64,000 bases of DNA. Source: Hyaloscypha bicolor E (taxonomy: Eukaryota; Ascomycota; Leotiomycetes; Helotiales; Hyaloscyphaceae). The stretch covers positions 403,308 through 467,307 of the forward strand of contig NW_020194684.1 in assembly GCF_002865645.1 (NCBI RefSeq). Reading direction: 5' to 3'. Each line of letters starts with the position of its first letter. Within the stretch, counting starts at the first letter, position 1. The notes beneath the pieces are model-generated. The model searched no databases. It was given only the letters and a program-made list of their open reading frames with translations, and was not told the origin of the DNA. Of this stretch, positions 43,767-55,491 are shown one piece after another. The translations under genes and the position numbers were made by a program.

Positions 43767-45998
43767 CCTGAAGAGATAAAAAAAAAGGGGGTCGACGAGC
43801 TGACCAAAAGCGTACTCCCCGTCATCGTGCCATTAGAGCAGAACCTCACAATCTTAAGTCGTCGCCCAGCCGTGGAAGTCAGGGCGAGAAGTTTCGTGCG
43901 TCGGCCAACGAAAGAAAAGTTATCATAAAACGCGATCTCAAACTCGCGATAAGTTCTTGGCGACTTGGGATTCTGGTCCCTTGGCTGCAGAGCTCGCCAA
44001 ACTGTAGGGCCACGGTGATTCTTGGCGTCGTGCTTTTTGAATTTGGGCTGACTGATTGGTCTGATGCTCCAGATGGTTTTATGGGTTAGCTGTTGCAGAT
44101 CTCACGGAGCAGATCCTATCCGCACGGTTCAGCCCTCCTCCCCCCAAGCGATCATCTCCCGCTTTGATGTCAATTTTTAAGCGTGGGATCCAAGATGGTG
44201 AGGGTTCGGAATGGTATCATTCGGAGGACTCTGATATGACTTGGACATAGGCATCGTATGGTTGTTCAAAAATTCCGTTCCGCGCACCAATTCTTCTGTC
44301 AACCGAATTGTATTGTATCGATTCCAAGAGGTTTGGCTGCCTCCATTCATAGAACACAGGGGTTTTGGCTTCTTCGCTGATGGGGATTCTGATGGCATGA
44401 TAATTGCAATTTTGGAAGGTAGGAAAAATGGCAATTGCTTTGATACAGTTCCTCGAGCAAAGCTCGGAGACTGTTGAATATTCATTGCAGCGCTCTGGAC
44501 CAACGTGGGCACGGACAGGCTCCAGCGCGATGCAATCTTACATCCCACCGTATATGGAGCCAACAGGTGTGGTAACACCACATGGATTTTGTTAAGTTGC
44601 TCCCAAGGATGGACAGGCAATGGAATGTTTTACAAGGATATTTGATGCATATTTTCTGTCATCAGCGCTCCGTGGTGATAATGAGATCAGACTTGGCTCG
44701 CGTGGCAGATTGACATATATGAATTGTTTCGAATTAGTGAAGAACTACAAATTTTCTTGCCCATTTAAATTGAGGGTTATGAACCATGCGGATAAACTCA
44801 CCAGAGGACCGCGGAAGAAGCATTCGCCAATGATAGTAAAATGCTCAACCGAGGAAGTACTCGAGTCGTTCCGGCTTACCAAGGTGTCAGGTTGGGCATC
44901 GTCAGAAGATCTATGACTCTGCACGTAGTCCCACTTAAGAATCCGAAAATACACCAGTACCTGTGCGCCGAGTGGCAGCTGGGTTCCTGGGTGTGTTCGT
45001 CGCAAGACCCAACGACCCATTGCTCTGGGTGGGGACAGAATCGATACACGACATCGCTGGCTTGAGCACACTTGGAACCAAAAGCAAGCTCTTATCTTCG
45101 AAGAGCGCGATCTCTTTCCCAGGGAAGCTATCAGTCCTAGTTAGATCTGTCTTGCCAAGGATCAAAACTTCCATAACCTGAACTTCTTCAATAATTGCAA
45201 GATTATCAATGCCTATTTAGCCGAGATTTTCCGACGGCTGTTGGATGTGATATGAAATCCAATCCGAAAGCTTTCGAAAATAGTCACGTACGGAGCGTCG
45301 TTAGAAGCATCCCTCTTGATACTAAACACTGGGAAGGGAGCTATCCCTTTCCGTTCAAACCAAGTACACAACCGCTCGTAAGTATCGTCAATAATGCGGC
45401 ACATCGTTAGTGTTCTTTAACTGGACGACTTCCAATCCTTCAGATTCCTGAATGTGTCACAAATAACGTTCGGATTGACTCAAGGGGTTGAGATGTCAGC
45501 ACAATGCTGGATGAGAGCGACGCGGACTGAACCAAGACGAAGTCGCTCTTGGTATTGGAAGGGAATTTGTTGCATCATGTTGTTTCCAAGAGTCGATTTC
45601 ATGAGCGGAAGATGGATCTCCTAGAGCAACGCGGGAACAATGGTGGAGGTAGGGCTCAATCAGGGTGAAGGCCGAGAGAGAAGATCGGCCACCGGAGGTC
45701 CGGTACGTGCAGGCATCCATGCAGGAGGCGGACTTCCATGACTCCACGAAGCAACCAAATTGACGGCCGGATTTCTGCGTAACAGACCGCAGACTTCGGG
45801 ATTGAGGTGTTCATTCTCATTTCAAGCTGAAGATGAGATGTTGACTCAGAGAGAGGTGCGAATTGAGGACTGAGGAGGCTGTTGTTCACATCCCTGTCAA
45901 TTGGTCTTTCCACTTCTGGTCTAGCACCGCAACCTAAAATCCGGGACCGAGGTCGCCAAAGAAATCTCATCACCTCCACCACACTTCACTTCCTCACA
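43767..45998. other. Long intergenic stretch, no gene recognised
   Basis: About 2.2 kb. Frames of 60-147 codons occur on both strands (for example 44177-44620 minus, and 44963-45181 plus), but none has a recognisable domain, consistent introns or a clear ATG context. It could hold a degraded gene. Confidence 0.35.
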
Positions 45999-46115
45999 AG
46001 GAGTCTACCCAAACGCCGAATAAATCCGCGGTACTGTGGGAGCCGTTAACTGATTCCTTGATAATGCCTTTCTCGAGGTATCTGCAAGGCAGACATAACC
46101 CATATGAGGTGGGAC
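45999..46115 (+). repeat. Duplicated upstream module, copy A
   Basis: Contains ACCCAAACGCCGAATAAATC, CCGCGGTACTGTGGGA (CCGCGG at 46026) and, further on, GTATCTGCAAGGCAGACATA. Copy B at 46178-46310 repeats the same blocks in the same order. Both lie just upstream of the SDR at 46401. CCGCGG-type sites fit Zn2Cys6 regulators; this is inference. Confidence 0.65.
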
Positions 46116-46177
46116 CTGGGACCACAAGTTGACTCCCACGACCCACCCTCCACGAGTCACATCTCTCCCCACCTCTT

Positions 46178-46310
46178 AAGGATGTTGCCCAAACACCGCT
46201 AAGTCCGCGGTATTATGGGACTCCTTCAACCTTCCTTGTTCAGTGGCTGGTTGACCACTCATTGCGCAGCGCTTCAATGTATCTGCAGGGGCAGATATAT
46301 CACATATAAA
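46178..46310 (+). repeat. Duplicated upstream module, copy B
   Basis: GCCCAAACACCGCTAAGTCC, CCGCGGTATTATGGGA (CCGCGG at 46205, 179 bp after copy A) and GTATCTGCAGGGGCAGATAT. It ends about 90 bp before the SDR start codon, so it overlaps the core promoter. Confidence 0.65.
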
Positions 46311-46400
46311 GCAGGTCTGGAGACCTCACTCTTCGCCCCTCTCTGATCTACTTCATCCTTCTGTCGTCCTCAAACAACACAACAATCATCGCCCACCAAA

Positions 46401-47382
46401 ATGGCTCCCTACCTCAAAGAGCCCATCTTCCATGGTCCGTAAGCCCCATTCCCCCCTTACTCTAATTGACTTCCCCAGGGAAAACCTTCTGCACTCCCCA
46501 CACCGACACCTACCCCGCCATCGACCCTGCCACGAAATCTAACCACACTGGACACTACATCCTGATAACCGGCGCCTCAAAGGGCGTCGGTCGCGCAACA
46601 GCACTCTCCTTCGCCAAAGCCGGCGCCGCAGGAATCGCTCTGGCAGCACGTTCCTCCTTCGGCGACCTCTCCTCCGAAATCCTGTCCGCCGCCAAATCCG
46701 CCAACAAACCCCCTCCAAAGATCCTAGAACTGCAAATGGACGTCATGTCCTACGCCTCCGTCGAAGCAGCCGTCAAGACCATCGAGAAAGAGTTCGGGAA
46801 GCTGGATATCCTGATCAATAATGCGGGGTTCTTGGGGCCGTTTGAGGAAGTTGTGGATAGTGATATCGACAAGTGGTGGATGAACTATGAGGTTAATTTA
46901 CGGGGCGTGTATTGGGTTTCTAAGGCGGTGCTTCCGCTGATGCTGAAGGGAGGCGAGAAGACGATTGTGAATGTTACGAGTGCAGGCGCTCATAGTGTGG
47001 GCACTGGTGCAAGTGGGTACGCGGGGAGCAAGTTTGCGTTGTTACGGTTTACCGAGTGTTTGGTAGTTGAGCATGGGGAGGAGGGGTTGTTAGCTTATAG
47101 TGTGCATCCGTGTGGTTCAGCGACAGAACTAGGGTTGGGGATGCCGGAGCGGATGTATTTTGGTGAGTGATGTGTGGTGGGAGGGTTGGATAAGTGCTGA
47201 TGAGTGTAGTTTTTACGGATACCCTTGAGATTGCGGCGGATACGATGTGCTTTTTAACAGCGGAGAGGAGGGACTGGCTGGCTGGGAGATATGTGAGTTG
47301 TCCTTGGGATATGCCGGAGTTTTTGAGCAGAGAGAAGGAGATTGTCGAAGGCGATAAGCTCAAGATGAGAATGACGTGGTGA
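46401..47382 (+). CDS. Short-chain dehydrogenase/reductase, three exons
   Basis: 296 aa from exons 46401-46434, 46479-47162 and 47210-47382; introns are 44 bp (CTAATTGAC branch) and 47 bp. The ATG is preceded by CCACCAAA, a good fungal context. Cofactor motif TGASKGVG, then NNAGFLG, a Ser in NVTSAGAHS and catalytic Y-x3-K in GYAGSK. The last exon (VFTDTLEIAADTMCFLTAE, then WLAGRYVSCPWD) is typical of fungal SDRs with unknown substrates. It shares the N-terminal HTDTYPAIDP with the SDR at 36204, so the two are probably old paralogues. The promoter carries the duplicated modules at 45999-46310. Confidence 0.9.
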
Positions 47383-48547
47383 GCAGGCGGCCATGTCAAG
47401 TAGAAATAGCTGAGAAAGTACGAAAAAGACGAAAAGCGACAGTGAGAATCAACTAACGGGCAGCCGAACACTCTGCTCCGAGACGACCTCACGACCTCAT
47501 AGTACAAATGGCTTATCAAATTGGAATACTCTTTTCTAAGCCCCGGCTTCACCACTTATTCGAGCACGTGTTGTGTTGACATACCTTCGCTGCATATTCG
47601 TTGCATATTTGCTGCAGAAACCCCCGAAAGTACGAACTTCGGAGTGGCGTGGATCCAGCGGCCAACGTCTCGACGCGACAACCTTGACAAGCTCCTCTTC
47701 TCGACATGTTCTCGCCTTTCCTTCCTCAACTGAGCAGTGACATATTCAGAACTAGGGCCAGTTCAACCACTTCTATTCCTCCCCGGCACAACTAAAAGAG
47801 ATCGTCCGGCCGGGTTTCCCAATCAAGCAATCCGCAAATTGTGGGGTGCGGAGAAGCTGAGGAATTGTGGGGAGCTCTCCAAACTTGAGCTCCCGCGTCC
47901 ACATCCTTCCCAAGATCGCGAGAAGCCGCTTTATGCCGTGCATAGAAAAAGAAAACATTGGACATGAACAAGGCTGAGAAGAAAGCAATCGGATAATTAG
48001 AAAGAAGCTCGTGGTGCCGAACATCCCGCGCGTGCGGCGGAAGCAGCAAGATTGTCGAGCGCCCCGCTACAGTACCCCGCGATCCAAGCCACGAACTGCA
48101 TGACCCCCAACTTCAGCTGCGCCCCCAAATCTGATATCTCATCTCACCTTCATGCATTAACATCGACGTCGGCCCCTCGCTTACCAAGCCAGCTCGTGTG
48201 ACGTGAAGAGCCGCTCCACTCCTGTGCTTTATGGAGGAGTGGATGGAAGAGATCTGCGCTGCTCCTTCCTTTCTTAACAAAACCTTCTTTTGGTGGGGAA
48301 TCTAGAGCGAGGAATTGGCCTACGCCTGTTCTAGCTTTCCGTCTATCTCTCGCCTCCTCCACTTTACTTTTTTTGAAAGAAGCAACCCGAAGCCCGAGCT
48401 TCGTCTTGTGCTACGTGGAAAGTGAAGCGTGTGATTAGGACACAATACGGCTATTTATTAGGACGGATCGACGGTGTCATAAAATCTGCCTACCCCTTTC
48501 AACTTCACTTTCAACCTCCCTAAGCTCTTCGCTCAGCCATAAGCACT
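47383..48547. other. Intergenic, promoter of the polyol-dehydrogenase-like SDR
   Basis: About 1.2 kb with no exon recognised. GCACGTGT near 47564; a pyrimidine-rich CCCTTTCAACTTCAC-type tract at 48493-48520 just before the next gene, as is common at fungal transcription starts. Confidence 0.4.
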
Positions 48548-49728
48548 ATGTCGTCAACACTGCGGCTCGTTCCTCGAGCAACAAGCCGAGAATTACGCTC
48601 GCGCTCTCAAGTTCCCTTCCTTACTCAAGCTAGTCGGACATTCTCAGCACTCCCAAGATTACACACACCCGGTCCTCCAGCTCCACCAGACGCTAAATCA
48701 GCAGCACTGTACAATGGAAACACACCATCGTACTTCGAGACCACGAAACGCTTGCCAGAGTTTAACCTCGTCGATAAAGTGGTTCTTGTCTCTGGAGCAG
48801 CGAGGGGGCTAGGACTCGTGCAGGCTGAGGCGCTGTTAGAAGCTGGTGCAACTGGTACTCCTCCAATTTCCTCCCCTTCTCCCGCTTCCAAGTTTTGTTA
48901 CTAATCGAAATTATCCAGTCTACGCACTCGACCGCCTCGAAACCCCCTCCCCGGACTTCTCCCGCATTAAAAAGCGTGCAGAAACGGAACTCGGCACCTC
49001 GCTCTCCTACCGCCGGATCGACGTCCGCGACGTCGACCAACTAAATGCCATCGTGACCGAAATAGCAGACAAGCACGGTCGCATGGACGGTCTCATCGCC
49101 GCGGCGGGTATCCAGCAGGAGACGCCAGCCCTAGAGTACAGCGCGAAGGATTCGGATTACATGATGAGCATTAATGTGACGGGGGTTTTTATGACCGCGC
49201 AGGCGGTTGCGAGGCAGATGGTTAGGTTTGGGGATGGGGGGAGTGTGGTGTTGATTGCGAGTATGAGCGGGACCGTTGCTAATCGTGTAAATACTCACCT
49301 CCCCATTTTCCGTAATTGGCTTGCTGATGGTGACAAAAATAGGGACTCATCTGCCCCGCCTACAACGCCTCAAAAGCTGCAGTAATCCAACTCGGCCGCA
49401 ATTTGGCAAGTGAGTGGGGCCAATACGGCATCAGAGTAAACACCATCTCCCCTGGCTATATTGTGACGGCCATGGTGGAAGCGCTGTTTGAAAAGTTCCC
49501 GGAGCGGAGAGAGGAGTGGCCGAAGCAGAATATGCTGGGGAGATTGTCGCGGCCTGAGGAGTATAGAGGCGCGGCGGCGTTCCTTATCAGTGATGCGAGT
49601 AGTTTTATGACTGGTGAGTCTTCTATTCCTCTTATTTGGTGAGGAATAAGCTGGTTGGGAACGAGAACTAATATATTTGTGTCGAAGGCTCGGATTTGAG
49701 AATTGATGGTGGGCATGCTGCTTGGTAG
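48548..49728 (+). CDS. SDR resembling D-arabinitol/mannitol 2-dehydrogenases
   Basis: 328 aa from exons 48548-48854, 48919-49286, 49343-49613 and 49688-49728; introns are 64, 56 and 74 bp. Residues 1-60 form a Ser/Arg-rich extension (MSSTLRLVPRATSRELRSRS) that could be a mitochondrial presequence. Then LVDKVVLVSGAARGLG (G-x3-G-x-G), YALDRLE, RIDVRDVD, AAAGIQQETP, SMSGTVANR, catalytic Y-x3-K in PAYNASK (just after the second intron), NTISPGYIVTAM and the final SDLRIDGGHAAW, completed by a 13-codon last exon. This set matches fungal polyol dehydrogenases of the arabinitol/mannitol/sorbose type. Exact substrate not provable here. Confidence 0.88.
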
Positions 49729-50185
49729 ATTGCGATCAGAAAATCGAAGCTGGAGGATGAGGTTCCAAAACTGGCGAAATTGAAAAGGGGCATAAGCGAA
49801 TTTGCGGTGGGGCTTGTCATGAAATCGTGAACCGCCGAAGAGAGAATGCCTGTATGTATAATTGGTGAAAGACCGTTGCCCGCCTTTATTAAGCGTTGAG
49901 CAGGTAGGATAGATAGTAATACCAACATCGTTCCTCGTCATCCTTCATGATTCCAAGAATCATTGTTCAGATCCGTTGGCTCTGGCGAGGGAAGGGATCG
50001 CAAGTCCGATGCCTGACCATGTCGATTTTCTGATTAGGATGTCTCCATTCTTACATCCATATGTACAGCCCCTAGTTCTGTTTACATCCTTCCATATCAT
50101 ACATTCCGTTCCCACTCGTCATTACAGCCCATTTACATATCATACCTTTGCACCCCTCCCCTCTCACCGTCCCTTAACTCCAGAA
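49729..50185. other. Intergenic between convergent genes
   Basis: About 460 bp holding the 3' ends of the SDR and of the HTH-type gene. No exon seen. Confidence 0.4.
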
Positions 50186-51054
50186 TCAGCTCGGCACCCC
50201 AACCACACCCTTCCTCCCCAATCGCCCAACAACTCCCCTCCTAAGTTCTAACCGCCTCTCAATCTCACCCCCTTCGACCCCTTCATCCCTCATCTCAAGT
50301 ACCTTCCGTATAGTAATAGCATCCAGAAACTGTCTCCCCTCCCCCTTCTTGCCTAAACTCGCAAACTCTCTCTCCGCTTCCTCTGCTAACCTATATCTCG
50401 CCGTCAACAAACTAACCGCAGGATTCTGCCTCCCTCCTTGATTCTGATTTTGGTTCTGCTTAGGAAATATACTCTGCTGCGGATTCGAAGCGCTCGGCAC
50501 AAAGTTCGAGGAAAGTGAGGGGTCGTGGGATGATTGCTGTGATTGTGGAGACGAAGTTTGTTTTGATATTTGTGGATTTGCCGGGTTGTGAAGCGGAGGC
50601 CGCTGATTAAAGGTTGAGGAGTTCGAGAATGTAGGATTTGGTTGTACCGGGCCGAGGGTTTTGAGGCGCGAGAGCAGGCCGCGGTTATCGAGTGCTGGGT
50701 CTTGGGCGTCTTTATTCACCACTACCCTCGTAAAGGAAATTAGCAAATGGTCCATCTAGTAGATTTCTGCTGCGAGAGTGGAGTGGAAAAGGCTGGACAA
50801 GTCACAGAGAGGTGGGGATGGCTGTAGCCTGCACGAGATTGGAAACGGACTGAGGGGCACACACCTCGATCCCTAGCTTCCGTAGCATGTGTAGGCGGAT
50901 GAATGCTCGGTCCTATTGTCGTGCTCGGCGCCTCTGGCTGAGCCTTCGTTTGTGGAGATGAGAGGGGTGGTGAGCGCGTGGGGTATTTTCGAGCTGTGTT
51001 TGCTGCGGACAACTGCGTCGCAGATTTCGCGGCTTTGGATGTTGAGGTGCCCAT
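50186..51054 (-). CDS. Gln/Asn/Ser/Pro-rich protein with C-terminal helix-turn-helix-like segment
   Basis: 241 aa from exons 51054-50865 and 50721-50186. The intron of 143 bp (GTGTGT to GTAG) is the longest supported in the window. The start MGTSTSKAAKSATQLSAANT and ARKYPTRSPP is a pattern I have seen in unnamed fungal proteins; Met-Gly followed by Ser could be N-myristoylated. Middle: low complexity with QNQNQNQ. C-terminus: FLDAITIRKVLEMRDEG, then EIERRLELRRGVVGRLG, two or three helices like an HTH that reads small repeats. The function is unknown; a gene-regulatory or mitochondrial role would be a guess. Confidence 0.72.
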
Positions 51055-51448
51055 TGCGTTGGATCAATTAATTCGCCTTTAGGATATGGGGTAAATTCGA
51101 CCTGAGGTGGTGACCTGGGTGGGACGGAGAAGAGTGTGATGATGTCGATGGATGTTGGAGTGACAAGGCGAGATTTTGGCGGGCGCCTGAGGTTTGCAGC
51201 CTCGTCCTGAAGGACCCACGAGGCTGTGACCAGGGTGACGACTTGGAAAGGGGTTGAGTTCCCTTTTCAAGCAATGGCAAGAACACCATATATTATCATG
51301 TCCAAATCAAACCCAAACAAGAGAAAAATGTCTCGGCATAAATGTTAATCTTGAATTTGAGAAATACCAGATTTCTAGCCGCAAATTGCCCGTCGTCTTC
51401 GAAATTCGATCGGACCCCTAGAATCAATACTAATTCAAACCTCACAAT
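51055..51448. other. Intergenic between two minus-strand genes
   Basis: About 390 bp, the 5' region of the HTH-type gene and the 3' end of the MFS gene. Nothing else seen. Confidence 0.4.
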
Positions 51449-53277
51449 TCAAAACACATTTCTAAACCCCCTCTCATCGCCGGTACCATCCCCACCATCG
51501 CTCTCCCTCTTCTCAAGACCTCCATTCTCCCACCACAAGCCCCCAAAAAACACACTGACCGCCAAAACCCCCAAACAACCCACCCCAACACCAGTCGCCA
51601 TCCCAGTCTTAAACCCACACTTCTCCTGCTTCGCAATAAACACATTCGCGCTCACCAAGTTCCCTAATTGACTCCCTCCAATCAGTGTCGCGAACCCGAC
51701 AACCCTCTCTTTCCTTCCTTTGAGATTGCTTCCCGCCCAAACAATCAAGATCGGCAACTCTATTGAAAATCCAATCAGTAGCAGGAATATCCCGGCGTAG
51801 CGTTGATGCGGCCATCCTAGACCTGTAGAGACATCAATGTGCTTCACGGCCGCGAGTTCAAGCGTCCAACCAACCAAAGTTATAGCGGAACCGAAGAGGA
51901 CGTAAGGATAGCGAATGCGTGTGAGGTCGGAAGCAAAGCCGAAGAGAAGACAGAAGAAGAGTCCGCTCATGTAGACGGGTATGGTGTGGATTTGTGCGGA
52001 TGAGGAGGTGAAGCCGAGGTTCTTGAGGACGGTTGGTTCTGGGTAACAGGGGAGTCAGCAATTGCTCGATTAGGACTGTTTCGGGAGAGAGCATTGCCCC
52101 AGGAGAATCTCATGAAACGGTCGAAAATAGAGAAGGGTTTCTCCCCAACACCTACGGAAAGCTGTTGTTGCTGAGGTGGCAATGTTGCATGCAAAACATG
52201 CTAGCAATCTTGTTCTTTTCAGTACACCAATTGCGGAAAGAGGGAGGGGGGTGGGAGAGGGACGAACGGGAGAACGATTTTCCAGTGTGTCATTATTTTG
52301 ATGATTTGTGAGAGGGTGAGAGGTGTCTTGTCTTCGGAGGTGGCAGTCAGGTGGTCACCTTCCAAACGCTTGAGGAGGAGGGTTTTCTCGGAGGGGGTGA
52401 GAAAGGTGACGTCTTCGGGGAGGGGGACAATGAGGAAGAATGAAGTTATTGCGAGGAGGATTGTAAAGAGTCCTTCTATTATGAAGACCCTGGGATTGTC
52501 AGCATAATGTTGAGAAATGATTGGAGTTTTAACATACCATCTCCAGCCTGCATATCCTCCAATGTTGTTCATTTTCACGAGAGCATATGTAAGGAGCTAC
52601 TCATTCAGCTTCAGGGTGGTTTGTACAAGGATTTGTGGCGTACCCCGCTAAAGGCGCCTCCAATGTGTGAACTGGTGAAAAAAAATGAGTATCGTCGTTG
52701 GAACTCAAACTTCTTGTAGTATTGATTCATCAAGAACGTGCAAGCTGTCGGAGTCAGTCCCTTTCCCCTTTGATCCATTGAAAAAGCTTACAAGGTATCA
52801 GCCCCGCCTCAAAGCATCCGACCAGAAACCTGCACACCAACAGACCAGCGTATGATCTCGTAATTCCCGCTCCAAGAGTAGCAACACCTATCCAATTCAG
52901 TACAATCCGAATTGTTCTCCCAAAAACTCACCCCAACCAAACATAATAAACGCAATGTAATTCCCCGGCCGGTATCTCCTCAACGCCAGACTGGAAGGCA
53001 ACTCCAGCAAGATAAACGGCACCGCATAAACGATCAACGCGATGTTGTAGTCATTCCCCTTCATATCGAGATCTGTGAGCATCCCTTCGATCTTGACATT
53101 TCCTATGTTCGCTCGATCGATGAATGTAATGATGTAGGCTAGGTAGAGGAGAGGGAGGATGTGATAGTCGAGTTTCCACAGTAGCGCACGCTCTAGGGAT
53201 AAATTCTCTACTTCAGAGGATGTGGAGGAGAGCTCAATAACTTCATTGGTTTTGGTTTCCGTGAAAAAATTTGTCAT
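51449..53277 (-). CDS. MFS anion:cation symporter (allantoate/nicotinate permease-like), seven exons
   Basis: 488 aa plasma-membrane transporter. Exons are 53277-52932, 52887-52792, 52744-52644, 52596-52538, 52489-52268, 52208-52156 and 52038-51449. Introns of 44, 47, 47, 48, 59 and 117 bp all keep frame; the fifth uses donor GTTCGT. Start at the ATG at 53277 (MTNFFTETKTNEVIEL). Family marks: WKLDYHILPLLYLAYIITFIDRANIGN in helix 1, RFLVGCFEAGLIPSCTFLMNQYY, SSHIGGAFSG, GYAGWRWVFIIEGL, and TAFQPTVLKNLGF before helix 7. This is the Dal5/Tna1-type ACS family, which moves organic anions such as allantoate, nicotinate or carboxylates. The substrate cannot be read from sequence. Confidence 0.88.
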
Positions 53278-55491
53278 TTTGCAAAATGGCACAAATCGAG
53301 ATAGCGTGGACAGAGGGAAGAAGTTCAAAGTAGTGAGCTGGCTAAAACCAAGTAGCAGCGAAAGCAGAGAACGGATTTAACAACATTCCAGCAACTTTGA
53401 TGAAATCTTTACTTGATATACCTCCGGGTCAAAATCGGCCGGCATGGCCCAGGTGACTCTGTTTGTGAAACGTTGTTGCACAAGGATTTATCTTGTTGGC
53501 CGCGAAATGAAATGTTGCCCGAATCAACCCGGCGAATGATATGACCCCAGACCTTCTTATCGCATTCCGACATCATGGTACAGCCGATGAACATGCTCCA
53601 ATAGTTGGGTTGCAAGTGTCCGGTAGCGGACGCGGTGCGCTGGTAACACTGGAGATCTGCCACTGTGTCGGCGCGATTTCTATCATGGGAGGATCTCTGA
53701 AATTTCCAGAGGAGTAGTTGGAAACTGTGAGATGAGTACGTAGGAGGAGCTCTCGCATCGAGATGTACTTAGTTGGAAATGGGGGAGTCTTGTGAGATTA
53801 GATGAAAGTGGAGAAGGACGAAACAATGGAAGTTGAAGAGGTGTAGCTGAAAAGAACAGGGAGCAACCTTCCCTGATAAAGCTTAGTGCCTACCATGTGA
53901 TCTAAAAATTTCAAGAACATGAAAAAGGATGCGAATTGCCTGAAGTATGGCTCTCATTTTCTGAGACCTCAATTTCCAAGTTTACGAATCTATCTGCTAT
54001 CCCTTCGTCCTGGTGAGACATTGCCAGGCGCTACATTAGCATTAGTCAGCACAGCACTGCTTTAGGTAGCTCCGTCCGTAGATGAATTCAATAGTTCTTC
54101 ACAAATCGCATATCTTCACACAAATACTCGTCCTCGACTCCTCGATCATACAACTGGGGGAAACTTATCACGACCACAGGATCTTAAGGAGACACGAATT
54201 GTTCATCAAATAAAACTTAGCGTGTGTCGAGGTTCCATCCTTCAATATTTCATCCTCTAATAAACTAAAAATTGACAAGCTCTTGTTGATCAAGGCTGCC
54301 CTCGATAGTTCGAAGGCAGGATTCGGCCCCCACTGGCGAAAATGTCCTGTGAGGGGTGGAAGTGCGAAGTCCGATATGATTTGTTAGAGACTATATGTTG
54401 TGATGGCGATAAGTTCTATTGGAATTTGCTCACAACCTTTCCGATTTGAGGACTGCATTCCACGTACCTGCACGTACCCTAGGTGTACCAATAAGGTCAT
54501 CGATCTATCCTCCATTACCATCAGCCAGTATTTGCTAGATGCCTCGCGAGGCTCTACGCGTGTCTTTTGGTTTCTAACATCCCTCACCTCGCTCTTCTCA
54601 GTCTCTGCTCGATTTGATATCGTCGTTTGAGGAGTTGGCCCTCTCATCTTGATGGTGGAAGTACCGGCGCTCTAGACTCTGGCGACCCCGACTATTTGCT
54701 CCTTCTCGGAAGCCCCGAATGCCTGGATTACGGAGACTCCGATCACTTGTCCTAGTATAATTGTGTAAGAGCTTTAGGAAAGAGGATAAATATAGGCTAA
54801 GGGCCTCTTTTCAAGAGGCAAGCTTGAGTCTCTTATTAGACAACCCCGGTACTTATCCTTAACAAGATACTTGTGCTCCCTTCCAGTCTACCTTCTACCT
54901 CCTTACGTACGACTTACTCTGCTGTATTATGATCTCTCCTGCTACCCTCAAGCCCTACTGTCTATTACACCTGAGGGCACCTGCGGTGACTAACCAATCC
55001 CTTTTCGTTTAGAGAGGGCGCACAAGCCAATGAGTCACCTAGGCAAGAAGACTCGCTTCCCTTTATGTTTATTTGCTTGGCCCGCACAGAGCAGAGGACG
55101 CTTTCCTTTTCCCTTTGAATTATTTTTCTTGTATATAGGGAATACCATTCGTTTGAGCAAAACGGTGCGAACCCGTGACATTAAGTCTGTCACCTGACGT
55201 CTGCACTGCATGCTGCTTTTCCGAAGCTGAAGGCAGCCCCACTATTTGCTCGCTTAGATCCTGGCTGCAGACGACTGAGTGCAGCATTTCGCAAAACGTT
55301 GCGAGATGGCCTGCGCCGGATTCAACTTTCTTGTCCGCGAGTCTTATGGCCTGATCCACTGAATTTTCAGCTGGCATGATCTACACTCCCTCTCACATGT
55401 TCCTTCCTGTCTGAATGCCTTAGTTTCGTAGGTCATTGATTAAAAAAATCGATTCCAAAGCTGTACCTGTTGTCGTATTTTGGCCACCAAC
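53278..55491. other. Long intergenic stretch, no gene recognised
   Basis: About 2.2 kb with only short frames. A perfect 6-bp stem (GTGACA/TGTCAC) with a 7-nt loop lies at 55175-55193, next to a GGTGCGAACCC word, and looks tRNA-like on the minus strand but cannot be folded into a tRNA. The promoter of the C2H2 gene must lie in the last few hundred bases. Confidence 0.35.

Noticed and set aside
44177..44620. 147-codon minus-strand gene
   Set aside because: No domain, poor start context and no conserved-looking segment; kept only as part of the intergenic note.
55150..55240. Minus-strand tRNA or tRNA-derived SINE
   Set aside because: There is a 6-bp hairpin with a 7-nt loop and a GGGTTCGCACC word, but loop position 33 is not U, the T stem does not pair and no acceptor stem forms.
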